From Pseudotabrizicola sp. (GTDB lineage: Bacteria > Pseudomonadota > Alphaproteobacteria > Rhodobacterales > Rhodobacteraceae): 64,000 nucleotides of DNA. This document shows positions 16,139 through 23,641 of this stretch, piece by piece. The stretch covers positions 49,985 through 113,984 of the forward strand of contig NZ_JAUXOV010000055.1 in NCBI RefSeq assembly GCF_030684215.1. The letters are read 5' to 3'. Below the pieces are notes generated by a model. The model did no database searches. It saw only the letters and a program-made list of their open reading frames with translations, and was not told the origin of the DNA. Positions within the stretch are counted from its first letter, which is position 1. The number at the start of each line of letters is the position of its first letter. Made by a program: the position numbers and the translations under genes.

Positions 16139-17172
16139 CCGGGTGCAGCGCGGTGGCTGATGGGTGCTTGTCAGTTGCGGGGCACTGTATGGGGCGGCTG
16201 GGGCTTTCCACCGATGCCATTGCGCGGCTGATGCCAATGCACCTGCATCTGTCGCGCAATGGCCATATCACCGCGCATGGGCCCACATTGACCAAGATTG
16301 CCAGTGGCACTCCGTTGATCGGAAACAATTTTTTTGATCTGTTCGCTGTGCGACGCCCCGCCGGAGTTGCGGCAATGGCGGATCTGATCGCCCATCAAGG
16401 CGCGCGTCTGCACCTTGGCCTGCGCGCTGGCGGGGCGGAATTTCGCGGGCTGGCGATGCCGGATCTGTCGGGCGGTATCATGCTGAACCTGTCTTTTGGT
16501 ATTGGCGTGGTGGATGCTGTCCGCGCCCATGCGCTGACTGATGCAGATTTTGCCGCCACCGATCTGACGGTGGAATTGCTGTATCTGGTTGAGGCAAAGC
16601 GTGCGGTTCTGGGCGAATTGCAGCGGTTGAACCTGCGCTTGCAGGGCGCAAAATCCCATGCCGAAGAACTGGCGCTGACCGATACGCTGACAGGGTTGCG
16701 CAACCGCCGTGCGCTGGATGTCGCGCTGATGCAGGCAGCGGCGGCGCGTGCGCCATTTGCGCTGATGCATCTGGATCTGGACCGGTTCAAGTCGGTGAAC
16801 GACACGCTGGGGCACGCGGCGGGCGATCATGTCTTGCGTGTTGTGGCGAAGGTGCTGTCTGATGAAACCCGCACCGGGGATCTGGTGGCGCGGGTCGGGG
16901 GGGATGAGTTTGTCATTCTTCTTCCGGGAATGACCGATGTGGCCAGCCTGACCGGGGTGGCCGAACGCATCATCGCCGGCCTTGCACAGCCCATCATCTT
17001 TGAAAGTCGTGCCTGCCAGATCGGGGCCAGTGTCGGGCTGACCGTCTCTACCCTGTATCCCAATCCAGAGGCAGAGGTGATGTTGCATGACGCAGACATC
17101 GCCCTTTACGCCGCCAAAGGTGCCGGGCGCGGGCGGGTGGTGACCTTTTCTGCGCATATGCCGCAAGTCTAG
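16135..17172 (+). CDS. diguanylate cyclase with HNOBA-like sensor region
   Basis: 345 residues. Residues 1-140 resemble the HNOB-associated domain found next to H-NOX (PMHLHLSRNGHITAHGPTL, then LGLRAGGAEFRGLAMPDLSGG), then comes a helical linker and a GGDEF domain at about 180-340. The active-site loop GGDEF is intact at 255-259 and an inhibitory-site RxxD (RTGD, 246-249) sits five residues before it, so the enzyme should make cyclic di-GMP with product inhibition. Its position directly behind the H-NOX-like gene suggests that protein controls it. Confidence 0.87.
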   Translation: MTGCSAVADGCLSVAGHCMGRLGLSTDAIARLMPMHLHLSRNGHITAHGPTLTKIASGTPLIGNNFFDLFAVRRPAGVAAMADLIAHQGARLHLGLRAGGAEFRGLAMPDLSGGIMLNLSFGIGVVDAVRAHALTDADFAATDLTVELLYLVEAKRAVLGELQRLNLRLQGAKSHAEELALTDTLTGLRNRRALDVALMQAAAARAPFALMHLDLDRFKSVNDTLGHAAGDHVLRVVAKVLSDETRTGDLVARVGGDEFVILLPGMTDVASLTGVAERIIAGLAQPIIFESRACQIGASVGLTVSTLYPNPEAEVMLHDADIALYAAKGAGRGRVVTFSAHMPQV

Positions 17173-17198
17173 GGAACTGCGCTGTCAGCGCGGGCGTT
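17173..17198 (+). promoter_or_regulatory. EcfG-type promoter of dps
   Basis: GGAAC (17173-17177) and CGTT (17195-17198) are separated by 17 nt, the alphaproteobacterial general stress sigma factor pattern. It begins at the stop of the diguanylate cyclase gene and lies 54 nt before the dps ATG. Confidence 0.8.
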
Positions 17199-17252
17199 TT
17201 GTCAGGGTAGGGCGGCCACCTCTGGCTGCTACCCAATGTGAGGAAATTCCCT

Positions 17253-17747
17253 ATGTCAGAAGCACTCAAAGCCGTGCCGGGATCAGACAAGATCGACACC
17301 GGCATCACCGGCGTTACCGCCATTTCCAAGGGGCTGAGCGAATCCCTTGCCGACACCTATCGGTTGCTTTTCAAATCGCACGCCGTTCATTGGAATGTCG
17401 AAGGCCCGATGTTCCACTCGATCCACGTTCTGACCGAGGCACAGTATACCAATCTGTTTCAGGCGGCTGATGATCTGGCCGAACGTATTCGCGCCCTTGG
17501 CCGGATTGCACCGTTCCAGATGGCAGAGATCACCAAGATGTCTTGCGTGAAAGACCCGGCGAAGCTGGGATCAGCGCAAGAGATGGTCGAAGATCTGGCC
17601 AGCGATCATGAAGCGGTGGTGCGCCGGATGCGCGACGTGATCGGTCAGGCCGAAAAGGGCGAAGACGCTGCCACGGCCGATCTGCTGACTGCGCGATGCG
17701 CGTTTCACGAAAAATCCGCCTGGATGCTGCGCGCTACCGCCAAGTGA
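17253..17747 (+). CDS. dps: Dps family DNA-protecting ferritin-like protein
   Basis: 164 residues from the ATG at 17253 (GAGGAA upstream). The ferroxidase site residues of Dps are visible in HAVHWNVEGPMFHSIHVLTEAQY and DDLAERIRALG (about 47-90). Dodecameric Dps shells oxidise and store iron and shield DNA in starvation and oxidative stress. An EcfG-type promoter is directly upstream, in line with dps being a standard target of the general stress response whose regulators are encoded 1.5 kb away. Confidence 0.93.
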   Translation: MSEALKAVPGSDKIDTGITGVTAISKGLSESLADTYRLLFKSHAVHWNVEGPMFHSIHVLTEAQYTNLFQAADDLAERIRALGRIAPFQMAEITKMSCVKDPAKLGSAQEMVEDLASDHEAVVRRMRDVIGQAEKGEDAATADLLTARCAFHEKSAWMLRATAK

Positions 17748-17776
17748 TGACAGCCAAGACTACAATTTGAAACGCA

Positions 17777-17807
17777 AAAGGCCCCGGAGCGATCCGGGGC
17801 CTTTCTT
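17777..17807. terminator. bidirectional terminator between dps and the secreted protein gene
   Basis: AAAGGCCCCGG and CCGGGGCCTTT form an almost perfect stem with a short loop, with T-rich sequence on the plus side and A-rich on the other. It lies between two converging genes. Confidence 0.85.
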
Positions 17808-17820
17808 CATGGGGCGAAGA

Positions 17821-18303
17821 TTACTTCAGGCGGGTAACGACGCCATCAGCAAAGGCGGCGATCAGCGCCGCATAGTATTCCGGCGTGTCATCAAACGCGC
17901 CTTCCAGAACGGTGCCATCAGCGGCAAATGCCTGAGCCGATTGCGCGGTGACGGTCAGTTCGTAATTGTCGAACTTGGCGTTGTCGTCATCATTCGTGAT
18001 GTTGACCATGCCAATGATCACGGCATCTTCCAGGCCAAGCTGGTTCTGGAACGAGTTGGAAAGCGACAACTCGTCAATATCGACCGAAATCTTAGACCCG
18101 GTTTCACCGATCCGGTCCACCAAGCGTGCAACGATTGCATTTTCCAGATCATCGGCCACTTGGGTCCAATAGGCTGCGGCCTCGGCGTTGGAAATCGCGG
18201 TAATGTCAGCCGAGATGCTGACCTCTTTCACCATGGTATCCTGCGCGAAAGCAGCGTTTGCAATGAACAGAGCGGTGGTGGTCATCAGAATGTTGCGGAA
18301 CAT
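17821..18303 (-). CDS. secreted protein of unknown function, probable EcfG target
   Basis: 160 residues with a clear signal peptide (about 1-20, ending ANAAFAQ), so the mature protein is periplasmic. The rest is acidic and has LVDRIGETGSKISVDIDELSLSNSF and QLGLEDAVIIGMVNITNDDD; no domain that I can name. An EcfG-type promoter lies 54 nt before the start, which links the protein to the general stress response encoded next door. Confidence 0.75.
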   Translation of the reverse strand: MFRNILMTTTALFIANAAFAQDTMVKEVSISADITAISNAEAAAYWTQVADDLENAIVARLVDRIGETGSKISVDIDELSLSNSFQNQLGLEDAVIIGMVNITNDDDNAKFDNYELTVTAQSAQAFAADGTVLEGAFDDTPEYYAALIAAFADGVVTRLK

Positions 18304-18357
18304 AAGAAGATCCTTTCGTGCATGTGTTGCGCTGAACAGTCCAGCGCTTGCATGAAC

Positions 18358-18382
18358 AACGCGGCTTTGATCAAATGGTTCC
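18358..18382 (-). promoter_or_regulatory. EcfG-type promoter of the secreted protein gene
   Basis: Read on the minus strand, GGAAC (18382-18378) and CGTT (18361-18358) are 16 nt apart, 54 nt before the ATG at 18303. Confidence 0.75.
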
Positions 18383-18467
18383 CGGCATTGTTTGGAAATG
18401 TCTGGAATAAAAAGAAAAAACGCCCGCCCAGAACGGGCAGGCGTTTATTTGGCACACAGGGTTACGT

Positions 18468-19277
18468 TCAGGCGTGCAGGGTCTCTGTCGACGAGAAAAA
18501 CATGGCCTGACTGACCGCCGACCGCACCTGTTCTTCCGAGAACGGCTTGGTGATCAGGAACGCTGGCTCGGGCTTGTCGCCCGTCAGCAAACGCTCGGGG
18601 AAGGCGGTGATGAAAATCACCGGAATATCGTCAAACTGAGCCAGAATATCGTTGACCGCATCAATGCCCGAGGAATCGTCCGCAAGCTGAATATCAGACA
18701 AGATCAGATCCGGCCGCTCTCGTGCTGCCAGTTCAACCGCCTCGCGCCGTGTGCGGGCAACGCCAGTGACCTTGTGGCCGATCTGGCCGACGATATCGAC
18801 GATGTCCATGGCGATGATCGCCTCATCTTCGATGACCATGACCTTGCCGGTCACGGATGCTTCCATCTCTCGGATCGCGGCGTCCAGCAGCACCTGCACT
18901 TCGGTTTCGTCATGCGACATGATCTCTGCGATGGCTGGGCGGTCGAACCCTTCGATCGCGTGCAGCAACAAAGCCTCACGCGAGTTTGGGGTCAGGCCCG
19001 ACATATGAACTTGCGCACGCTTGGCCAGAATATCGTCTTCGGTATCAAGGGGCGCACCCGCGCTTACCCAAACCCGGTGGAAACTGTGAAAAAGTCCAAT
19101 CCGCGGGCTGGATGCTTCGCGTACCGGGGTGTCTTCGATCAAAATGCTTTCCAGCGTTGCAGCGGCGTAGCGGTCACCGCTGTCCTGACTGCCGGTCAGC
19201 GCACGCGCATAGCGACGCAGAAAGGGCAGGTCAGCCGCAATTGCCGAAGTCAGATCGAAGGTCGCAGAGGCAGTCAT
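18468..19277 (-). CDS. phyR: general stress response regulator PhyR
   Basis: 269 residues. Residues 1-135 form an EcfG-like sigma domain that is not a true sigma factor, and residues 143-262 form a receiver with acidic residues EDE (150-152), phosphorylation site D195 (LILSDIQLAD) and K244 (LITKPFS). When phosphorylated, PhyR binds the anti-sigma factor NepR through its sigma-like domain and frees EcfG. It is transcribed divergently from nepR-ecfG out of a shared palindromic promoter. Confidence 0.95.
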   Translation of the reverse strand: MTASATFDLTSAIAADLPFLRRYARALTGSQDSGDRYAAATLESILIEDTPVREASSPRIGLFHSFHRVWVSAGAPLDTEDDILAKRAQVHMSGLTPNSREALLLHAIEGFDRPAIAEIMSHDETEVQVLLDAAIREMEASVTGKVMVIEDEAIIAMDIVDIVGQIGHKVTGVARTRREAVELAARERPDLILSDIQLADDSSGIDAVNDILAQFDDIPVIFITAFPERLLTGDKPEPAFLITKPFSEEQVRSAVSQAMFFSSTETLHA

Positions 19278-19304
19278 TATTTTCTCCCCAGTTTCGTTTT
19301 CTAC

Positions 19305-19330
19305 GGAACCAAACGCACTGGCGCTGCGTT
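19305..19330 (+). promoter_or_regulatory. EcfG-type promoter of nepR-ecfG
   Basis: GGAAC (19305-19309), 17-nt spacer, CGTT (19327-19330), about 37 nt before nepR. It is one strand of a perfect inverted repeat with arms GGAACCAAACGCA and TGCGTTTGGTTCC around 7 nt (19305-19337). Confidence 0.88.
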
Positions 19331-19337
19331 TGGTTCC
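19312..19337 (-). promoter_or_regulatory. EcfG-type promoter of phyR
   Basis: The reverse strand of the same palindrome gives GGAAC (19337-19333), 17-nt spacer, CGTT (19315-19312), about 34 nt before the phyR ATG. The plus and minus elements overlap almost completely. Confidence 0.88.
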
Positions 19338-19366
19338 ATGAATAAATACGGGATCAGTAGAGTAGC

Positions 19367-19528
19367 ATGATGATGGAACATATGGCAGGTGACAACCAGA
19401 AGTCCAGTTTGCGCAAAGACATCGACGAGAATCTGAAGCGCGTTTACGAGGACGCGCTGAAGGAAGAGGTTCCCGACCGGTTCAAAGAGCTTTTGGCGCA
19501 ACTGAAGGCTAAGGAGGCCAAAAAATGA
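19367..19528 (+). CDS. nepR: anti-sigma factor NepR
   Basis: 53 residues if started at the first of three consecutive ATG codons (19367, 19370, 19373); the exact start is uncertain because no good ribosome binding site is visible. The core KDIDENLKRVYEDALKEEV followed by PDRFKELLAQLK is the NepR signature (two short helices that grip EcfG or the sigma-like domain of PhyR). The stop overlaps the ecfG start by ATGA, so translation is coupled. Role: holds EcfG inactive until phospho-PhyR takes it away. Confidence 0.9.
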   Translation: MMMEHMAGDNQKSSLRKDIDENLKRVYEDALKEEVPDRFKELLAQLKAKEAKK

Positions 19529-20100
19529 CCTCCCAGACCGTACCCCATGCTGACCCGCGGGAGGAGATGGCAAATCACATTCCATCGCTGCGAGCTTTCG
19601 CAATCTCGCTGACCCGCAATGTAAGTGAAGCGGATGATCTGGTGCAGGAAACCATCCTGAAGGCCTGGTCAAATATCGAGAAATTCACTGTAGGTACGGA
19701 TCTTCGCGCGTGGCTGTTCACCATTTTGCGCAACACGTTCTTTTCGTCCAAGCGCAAAACCCGGCGCGAGGTGCAGGACACCGATGGCGTTCACGCCGCG
19801 ACGATGTTTGAAAAGCCGCATCACGACGGGCGTCTGGCCTTTAACGATTTCAGCCGCGCCTTCGACAAACTGACCCCCGAGCATCGCGAAGTCCTGATCC
19901 TGGTTGGCGCGAACGGGTATTCATACGAAGAAGCGGCACAGATGATGGGTGTGGCGATTGGCACGGCGAAAAGCCGGGCAAACCGTGCGCGCGCCCGCTT
20001 GTGCGAACTTCTTGGCATGGCGGAAGGCGAAAACATTCTGTCCGAGCAATCGGGTGCTACGCTTGCCGTTATGGGTCGGTCAGGATTTCAAGCCGCATGA
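19525..20100 (+). CDS. ecfG: general stress response ECF sigma factor EcfG
   Basis: 191 residues with sigma region 2 (SLTRNVSEADDLVQETILKAWSNIEKF, about 28-55) and region 4 (LTPEHREVLILVGANGYSYEEAAQMMGVAIGTAKSRANRAR, about 115-160), and no region 3, as expected for an ECF factor of the EcfG group. It directs transcription from GGAAC-N16/17-CGTT promoters, six of which I can see within 9 kb. AAGGAG is inside the end of nepR. Co-transcribed with nepR and the kinase gene that follows. Confidence 0.95.
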   Translation: MTSQTVPHADPREEMANHIPSLRAFAISLTRNVSEADDLVQETILKAWSNIEKFTVGTDLRAWLFTILRNTFFSSKRKTRREVQDTDGVHAATMFEKPHHDGRLAFNDFSRAFDKLTPEHREVLILVGANGYSYEEAAQMMGVAIGTAKSRANRARARLCELLGMAEGENILSEQSGATLAVMGRSGFQAA

Positions 20101-21914
20101 CAAAGGTTGCCGCAGTAAGGCGGCGGTTTGCAGGGCTAGGGTTCCGGCTCATGGCGGTGATGGGGGTGGCGCTGTTGCCACTTGCCATCCTCAGCTATGT
20201 TCAGGGGGTCAAGACCGCCCAGCTTGCCGAAGCGCGCGTGACCAATGTGATCAAGGGCGAAACCCTGATCGCGGCCAATCCGCTGATAGCCGAGATCGTC
20301 AAGGCGCAGGCCAAGGCCGCTACGTTGGCCGCGGCTTTGCCATCGGTCTTGCGCACCGATGCGGATGCCAGTCTGCAAGCCTGTCGAAACCTGATGGACC
20401 GGGTGGTGTCAGCCAATATCGGTATTGTGACCTTTGCCGGCTATGTGGACCGCGCCGGTCAAATGCGGTGCGGCGCACGGGGGGAGGAGCGCGATCTGGC
20501 GGGCACCCCGGCAATGCAAGAGCTGTTGACCGACCCCGGCCCGAAAATTGCGGTCAACCCCTATGGTCCGGTGTCGAAAACCTCGGTCCTGATTGTATCG
20601 AACCCGGTGTTTGACGTTGTGGGCGACCTTTTGGGGTTTGCCTTTGTGTCGATGCCACACAGCATGCTGGATCAACAGACCGCTATGGTGGAAGGCGAAA
20701 AGGCCAAGCCGCTTGCGCTGGTGACATTCGATGCGAAGGGGTCTTTATTGACCTCGTCTGTCGGGATGGAAGCGGCACAGCAAAGTTTGCCTGCCAATCG
20801 TCCGTTGACCGGTTTTACGGATGGAGAGAGCGTCAGCTTTGTCGCGCGGACTGTGTCGGGCGAGAGGCGCGCGTTTTCGGTGGTGCCAATTGAGCCCGGC
20901 ACCTTGTATCTTTTGGGCTCTTGGCCGGCGAACCGACTGCACAGCACGGTTTTCGAAGGGGCGTTTCCGGCCTTTTTGTTCCCGATGATGATGTGGGCGG
21001 CCAGTCTTCTTGTTGCGTGGCTTGCAGCGGAAAGTCAGGTGCTCAGGCATGTGCGGCTGTTGCGCGACCGGATCACCGCTTTTGCGGCAGGTGAGCGGCA
21101 ATTGCCGGGGCTCAGGATGGAGGGCGCAGCAATGGAATTGCGGTCTGTCGGGCTTGCCTATGAGCGTATGACAACGGCGGTTCTGCGCAACGAAGCGGAT
21201 CTGGAAAATACGATCCACCAAAAGGAAGTGCTTCTGCGCGAAGTGCATCACCGCGTGAAGAACAACCTGCAACTTATTGCATCCATTCTGAATATGCAGC
21301 TACGGGCCGCCCGCACCAATGAAGCAAAAGAGGCGATGCGCACGGTGCAGGACCGCGTTATCAGCCTCGCGACTGTTCACCGCGAACTCTATCAGACGAG
21401 TGGCCTGACCGATGTGCGCGCGGATGAGTTGCTGCCGCGTGTTGCCAATGATCTGCTGCGCATCGGGTCTGTCCCCGGACGGCGGTTTGATATGGATGCG
21501 CAGGTGGATGACATACGCCTTACCCCGGATCAGGCAGTGCCGTTGGCTCTGTTTCTGACCGAAGGAATGGCCAATGTGATCAAGCATTCGTGGCTGGAGG
21601 GAACAGCCCGCGCCCGTGTCGGCTTGCGGTTGGAACGGACCGGAGATGGCCGTGCGCGGTTTTCGCTGTGCAACGGTCTGATGCCGCAAGTTGATGACGC
21701 CGATGACGTGGTGGTTGAGGCGAACGATGGCTTTGGCTCGCAACTTTTGCTGGCCTTCTCGCAGCAGCTGAACGGCACCGTTACCCGTGGCCGGTCGGGC
21801 GATGGCTATGTTCTGACACTGGATTTCCCGCTGCGCCCCTTGACCGAAGGCGAGGAGAGGGTTGCACCCAAGCCCGAAACTGCGGTGCCGGATGACATAG
21901 ACGATCCGACCTGA
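20097..21914 (+). CDS. membrane-bound HRXXN family sensor histidine kinase
   Basis: 605 residues from the ATG at 20097, which overlaps the ecfG stop (ATGA). One membrane helix at about 15-35 and a second at about 290-315 enclose a periplasmic sensor of about 250 residues; then a HAMP-like linker and the HisKA_2 motif EVHHRVKNNLQLIASIL with phosphoacceptor H385 (HRVKN), and an ATPase domain containing LTEGMANVIKHS and DGFGSQLL. Kinases of this HRXXN type are the usual phosphate donors for PhyR, and the position after ecfG supports that role here. Confidence 0.88.
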   Translation: MTKVAAVRRRFAGLGFRLMAVMGVALLPLAILSYVQGVKTAQLAEARVTNVIKGETLIAANPLIAEIVKAQAKAATLAAALPSVLRTDADASLQACRNLMDRVVSANIGIVTFAGYVDRAGQMRCGARGEERDLAGTPAMQELLTDPGPKIAVNPYGPVSKTSVLIVSNPVFDVVGDLLGFAFVSMPHSMLDQQTAMVEGEKAKPLALVTFDAKGSLLTSSVGMEAAQQSLPANRPLTGFTDGESVSFVARTVSGERRAFSVVPIEPGTLYLLGSWPANRLHSTVFEGAFPAFLFPMMMWAASLLVAWLAAESQVLRHVRLLRDRITAFAAGERQLPGLRMEGAAMELRSVGLAYERMTTAVLRNEADLENTIHQKEVLLREVHHRVKNNLQLIASILNMQLRAARTNEAKEAMRTVQDRVISLATVHRELYQTSGLTDVRADELLPRVANDLLRIGSVPGRRFDMDAQVDDIRLTPDQAVPLALFLTEGMANVIKHSWLEGTARARVGLRLERTGDGRARFSLCNGLMPQVDDADDVVVEANDGFGSQLLLAFSQQLNGTVTRGRSGDGYVLTLDFPLRPLTEGEERVAPKPETAVPDDIDDPT

Positions 21915-21932
21915 CACGGGGTGCGATACGCC

Positions 21933-21968
21933 CAAGTGACAGGCAGCGGGCAAGTGACAGGCAGCGGG
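21933..21968 (+). repeat. perfect tandem duplication of 18 bp
   Basis: CAAGTGACAGGCAGCGGG occurs twice in direct succession (21933-21950 and 21951-21968), directly before the start of the phospholipase-D-like gene, so it forms that gene's ribosome binding region. Confidence 0.85.
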
Positions 21969-21973
21969 GCGGT

Positions 21974-23539
21974 ATGATGCGCGATGACGGCCCATTCAGC
22001 ACCAAGGCGCCGCAGGTTTTTATCACCGCGGCAGAGGCGTATCCCGCCCTTGAGCGCGCCTTTCTGGAGGCGCAAACCGAGATTGTCGCTAGTTTTCTGG
22101 TATTTGACCCTGAAACGCGGTTGCGCTCTGCTGAAGGGTTGGCGGTGGGGGAGCGGTGGTTTGACCTGATCGTTCATTGCTTGCGGCGCGGGATTTCCAT
22201 TACGCTGACTCTGTCTGACTTTGACCCCATTGCGCGGGCGGCATTGCATCGCGGCACTTGGCGCAGTTTGCGGCTGTTGCAGGCTGCGGCCGAAGTCGCA
22301 GGCCCCGGTTCCGGGCGGCTGAGTGCCTCGGCGGCGCGGCATCCGGCGGAAACCGGCACCTTGCCGCGTGTGCTGATATCGCCGCTGATCATGGCGCGGG
22401 TCTTGCGCTCTGCAAACTGGCTGAACCGCCAACCACCAGAGGTTCGCGCCGCTGCCTTGCGTGACATGCCGGGAATCGCGGCGCTGATGGTGGTGAAGGC
22501 AGATGGCCGGGTGCGACCGCGCCTGTGGCCCTTGCCCCGGTTGTTTCCGGGCACACACCATCAGAAAATCGCGGTGTTTGACCGGCGGCGGCTGTATGTC
22601 GGGGGCCTTGATCTGAACGAGCGCCGCTATGACGATCAGGGCCACGACCGCCCGGCCGCAGAAACGTGGCATGATGTGCAAGTACTGGTGGACGGCCCGG
22701 TTGCTGCCGATGCGGCCCGCCATTTGCAGGCATTTCAGGCGGTGACAGCGGGGCAGATGCCCCCGATCGACACCGGGCAGCTTTTGGTGACGCTGTCGCG
22801 GCAGCGGGGCGTTCCTTTGGTTCGCTTTGGCCCCAAACCGATTGTGCAAAGCATCTTTGACGCCCATTGCGCCGCAATTGCGGGGGCTCAAGGGCTTATC
22901 TATCTGGAAACGCAGTACTTTCGGGACATAAAGCTTACCCGCGCGCTGTGCAAGGTGGCCCAGGAAAAGCCCGATCTGGGGCTGATCCTGATGCTGCCGG
23001 GCGCGCCCGAGGAATTGGCGTTTGACGGGCGCGACGGGTTGGACTCGCAACTGGGAGAATTTTATCAGGCCCGATGTTTGCGCCACCTCAAGCGCGCCTT
23101 TGGCAAGCGGTTGTTCATCGGAAGCGCAGCGCAGCAAAGGCGGGCGCGCAAGCAGCAAAGGATGGGGCGCGATCTGTTGGCCAAGGCCCCGCTGATCTAT
23201 ATTCATGCCAAGGTTTCGGTCTTCGACCACGTGGCAATCATTTCATCGGCAAACCTGAACGGGCGGTCAATGCGCTGGGATACCGAGGCCGGAGTGCAAC
23301 TTGACGATCCGCAAACGGTCGCGGATATGCGGCGGCGTTGCATGGCCCATTGGCTGCCCGAAGCGGTGGATGCCAGCTTTTTTGCGCCCGAAACAGCGGT
23401 GGCTGCATGGCGGGGGCTGGCGCTGTCAAATGCGGGCCGTGCGCCCGAGGCGCGTCAGGGTTTCGTGCTGCCCTATGATCTGCGCGCCGCAGAGAAATTC
23501 GGCACAGCTGTCCCGTTTCTGCCGCCGGAAATGGTCTGA
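21974..23539 (+). CDS. phospholipase D superfamily protein
   Basis: 521 residues with two HxKxxxxD motifs: HHQKIAVFD at about 194-202 and IHAKVSVFD at about 410-418, the two halves of the PLD active site, the second followed by SSANLNGRSMRWDTE. No signal peptide or membrane helix is apparent. The fold acts on phosphodiesters (phospholipid or cardiolipin synthesis, or nuclease); which one applies here cannot be decided. The gene follows the kinase gene by 59 bp and may be read through from the ecfG transcript. Confidence 0.85.
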   Translation: MMRDDGPFSTKAPQVFITAAEAYPALERAFLEAQTEIVASFLVFDPETRLRSAEGLAVGERWFDLIVHCLRRGISITLTLSDFDPIARAALHRGTWRSLRLLQAAAEVAGPGSGRLSASAARHPAETGTLPRVLISPLIMARVLRSANWLNRQPPEVRAAALRDMPGIAALMVVKADGRVRPRLWPLPRLFPGTHHQKIAVFDRRRLYVGGLDLNERRYDDQGHDRPAAETWHDVQVLVDGPVAADAARHLQAFQAVTAGQMPPIDTGQLLVTLSRQRGVPLVRFGPKPIVQSIFDAHCAAIAGAQGLIYLETQYFRDIKLTRALCKVAQEKPDLGLILMLPGAPEELAFDGRDGLDSQLGEFYQARCLRHLKRAFGKRLFIGSAAQQRRARKQQRMGRDLLAKAPLIYIHAKVSVFDHVAIISSANLNGRSMRWDTEAGVQLDDPQTVADMRRRCMAHWLPEAVDASFFAPETAVAAWRGLALSNAGRAPEARQGFVLPYDLRAAEKFGTAVPFLPPEMV

Positions 23540-23562
23540 CTCGATGCGAAACTTGGGGCCAT

Positions 23563-23592
23563 AAAAAGACCCACAGCCGGGGCTGTGGGTCA
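23563..23592. terminator. bidirectional terminator between the PLD gene and the stress envelope operon
   Basis: GACCCACAGCC and GGCTGTGGGTC form a perfect 11-bp stem with a 2-nt centre. Five A residues on the plus strand give a T-run for the minus strand operon, making this its best terminator. Confidence 0.88.
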
Positions 23593-23641
23593 GGTAGGGG
23601 TGCCGTGTGGAAGGCACAGGGAGAGACAGGTCGGTTGCGTG

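Noticed and set aside
21806..23230. Long open frame (474 codons) on the minus strand opposite the PLD gene
   Set aside because: Shadow of a coding frame; low-complexity basic protein, no start signal.
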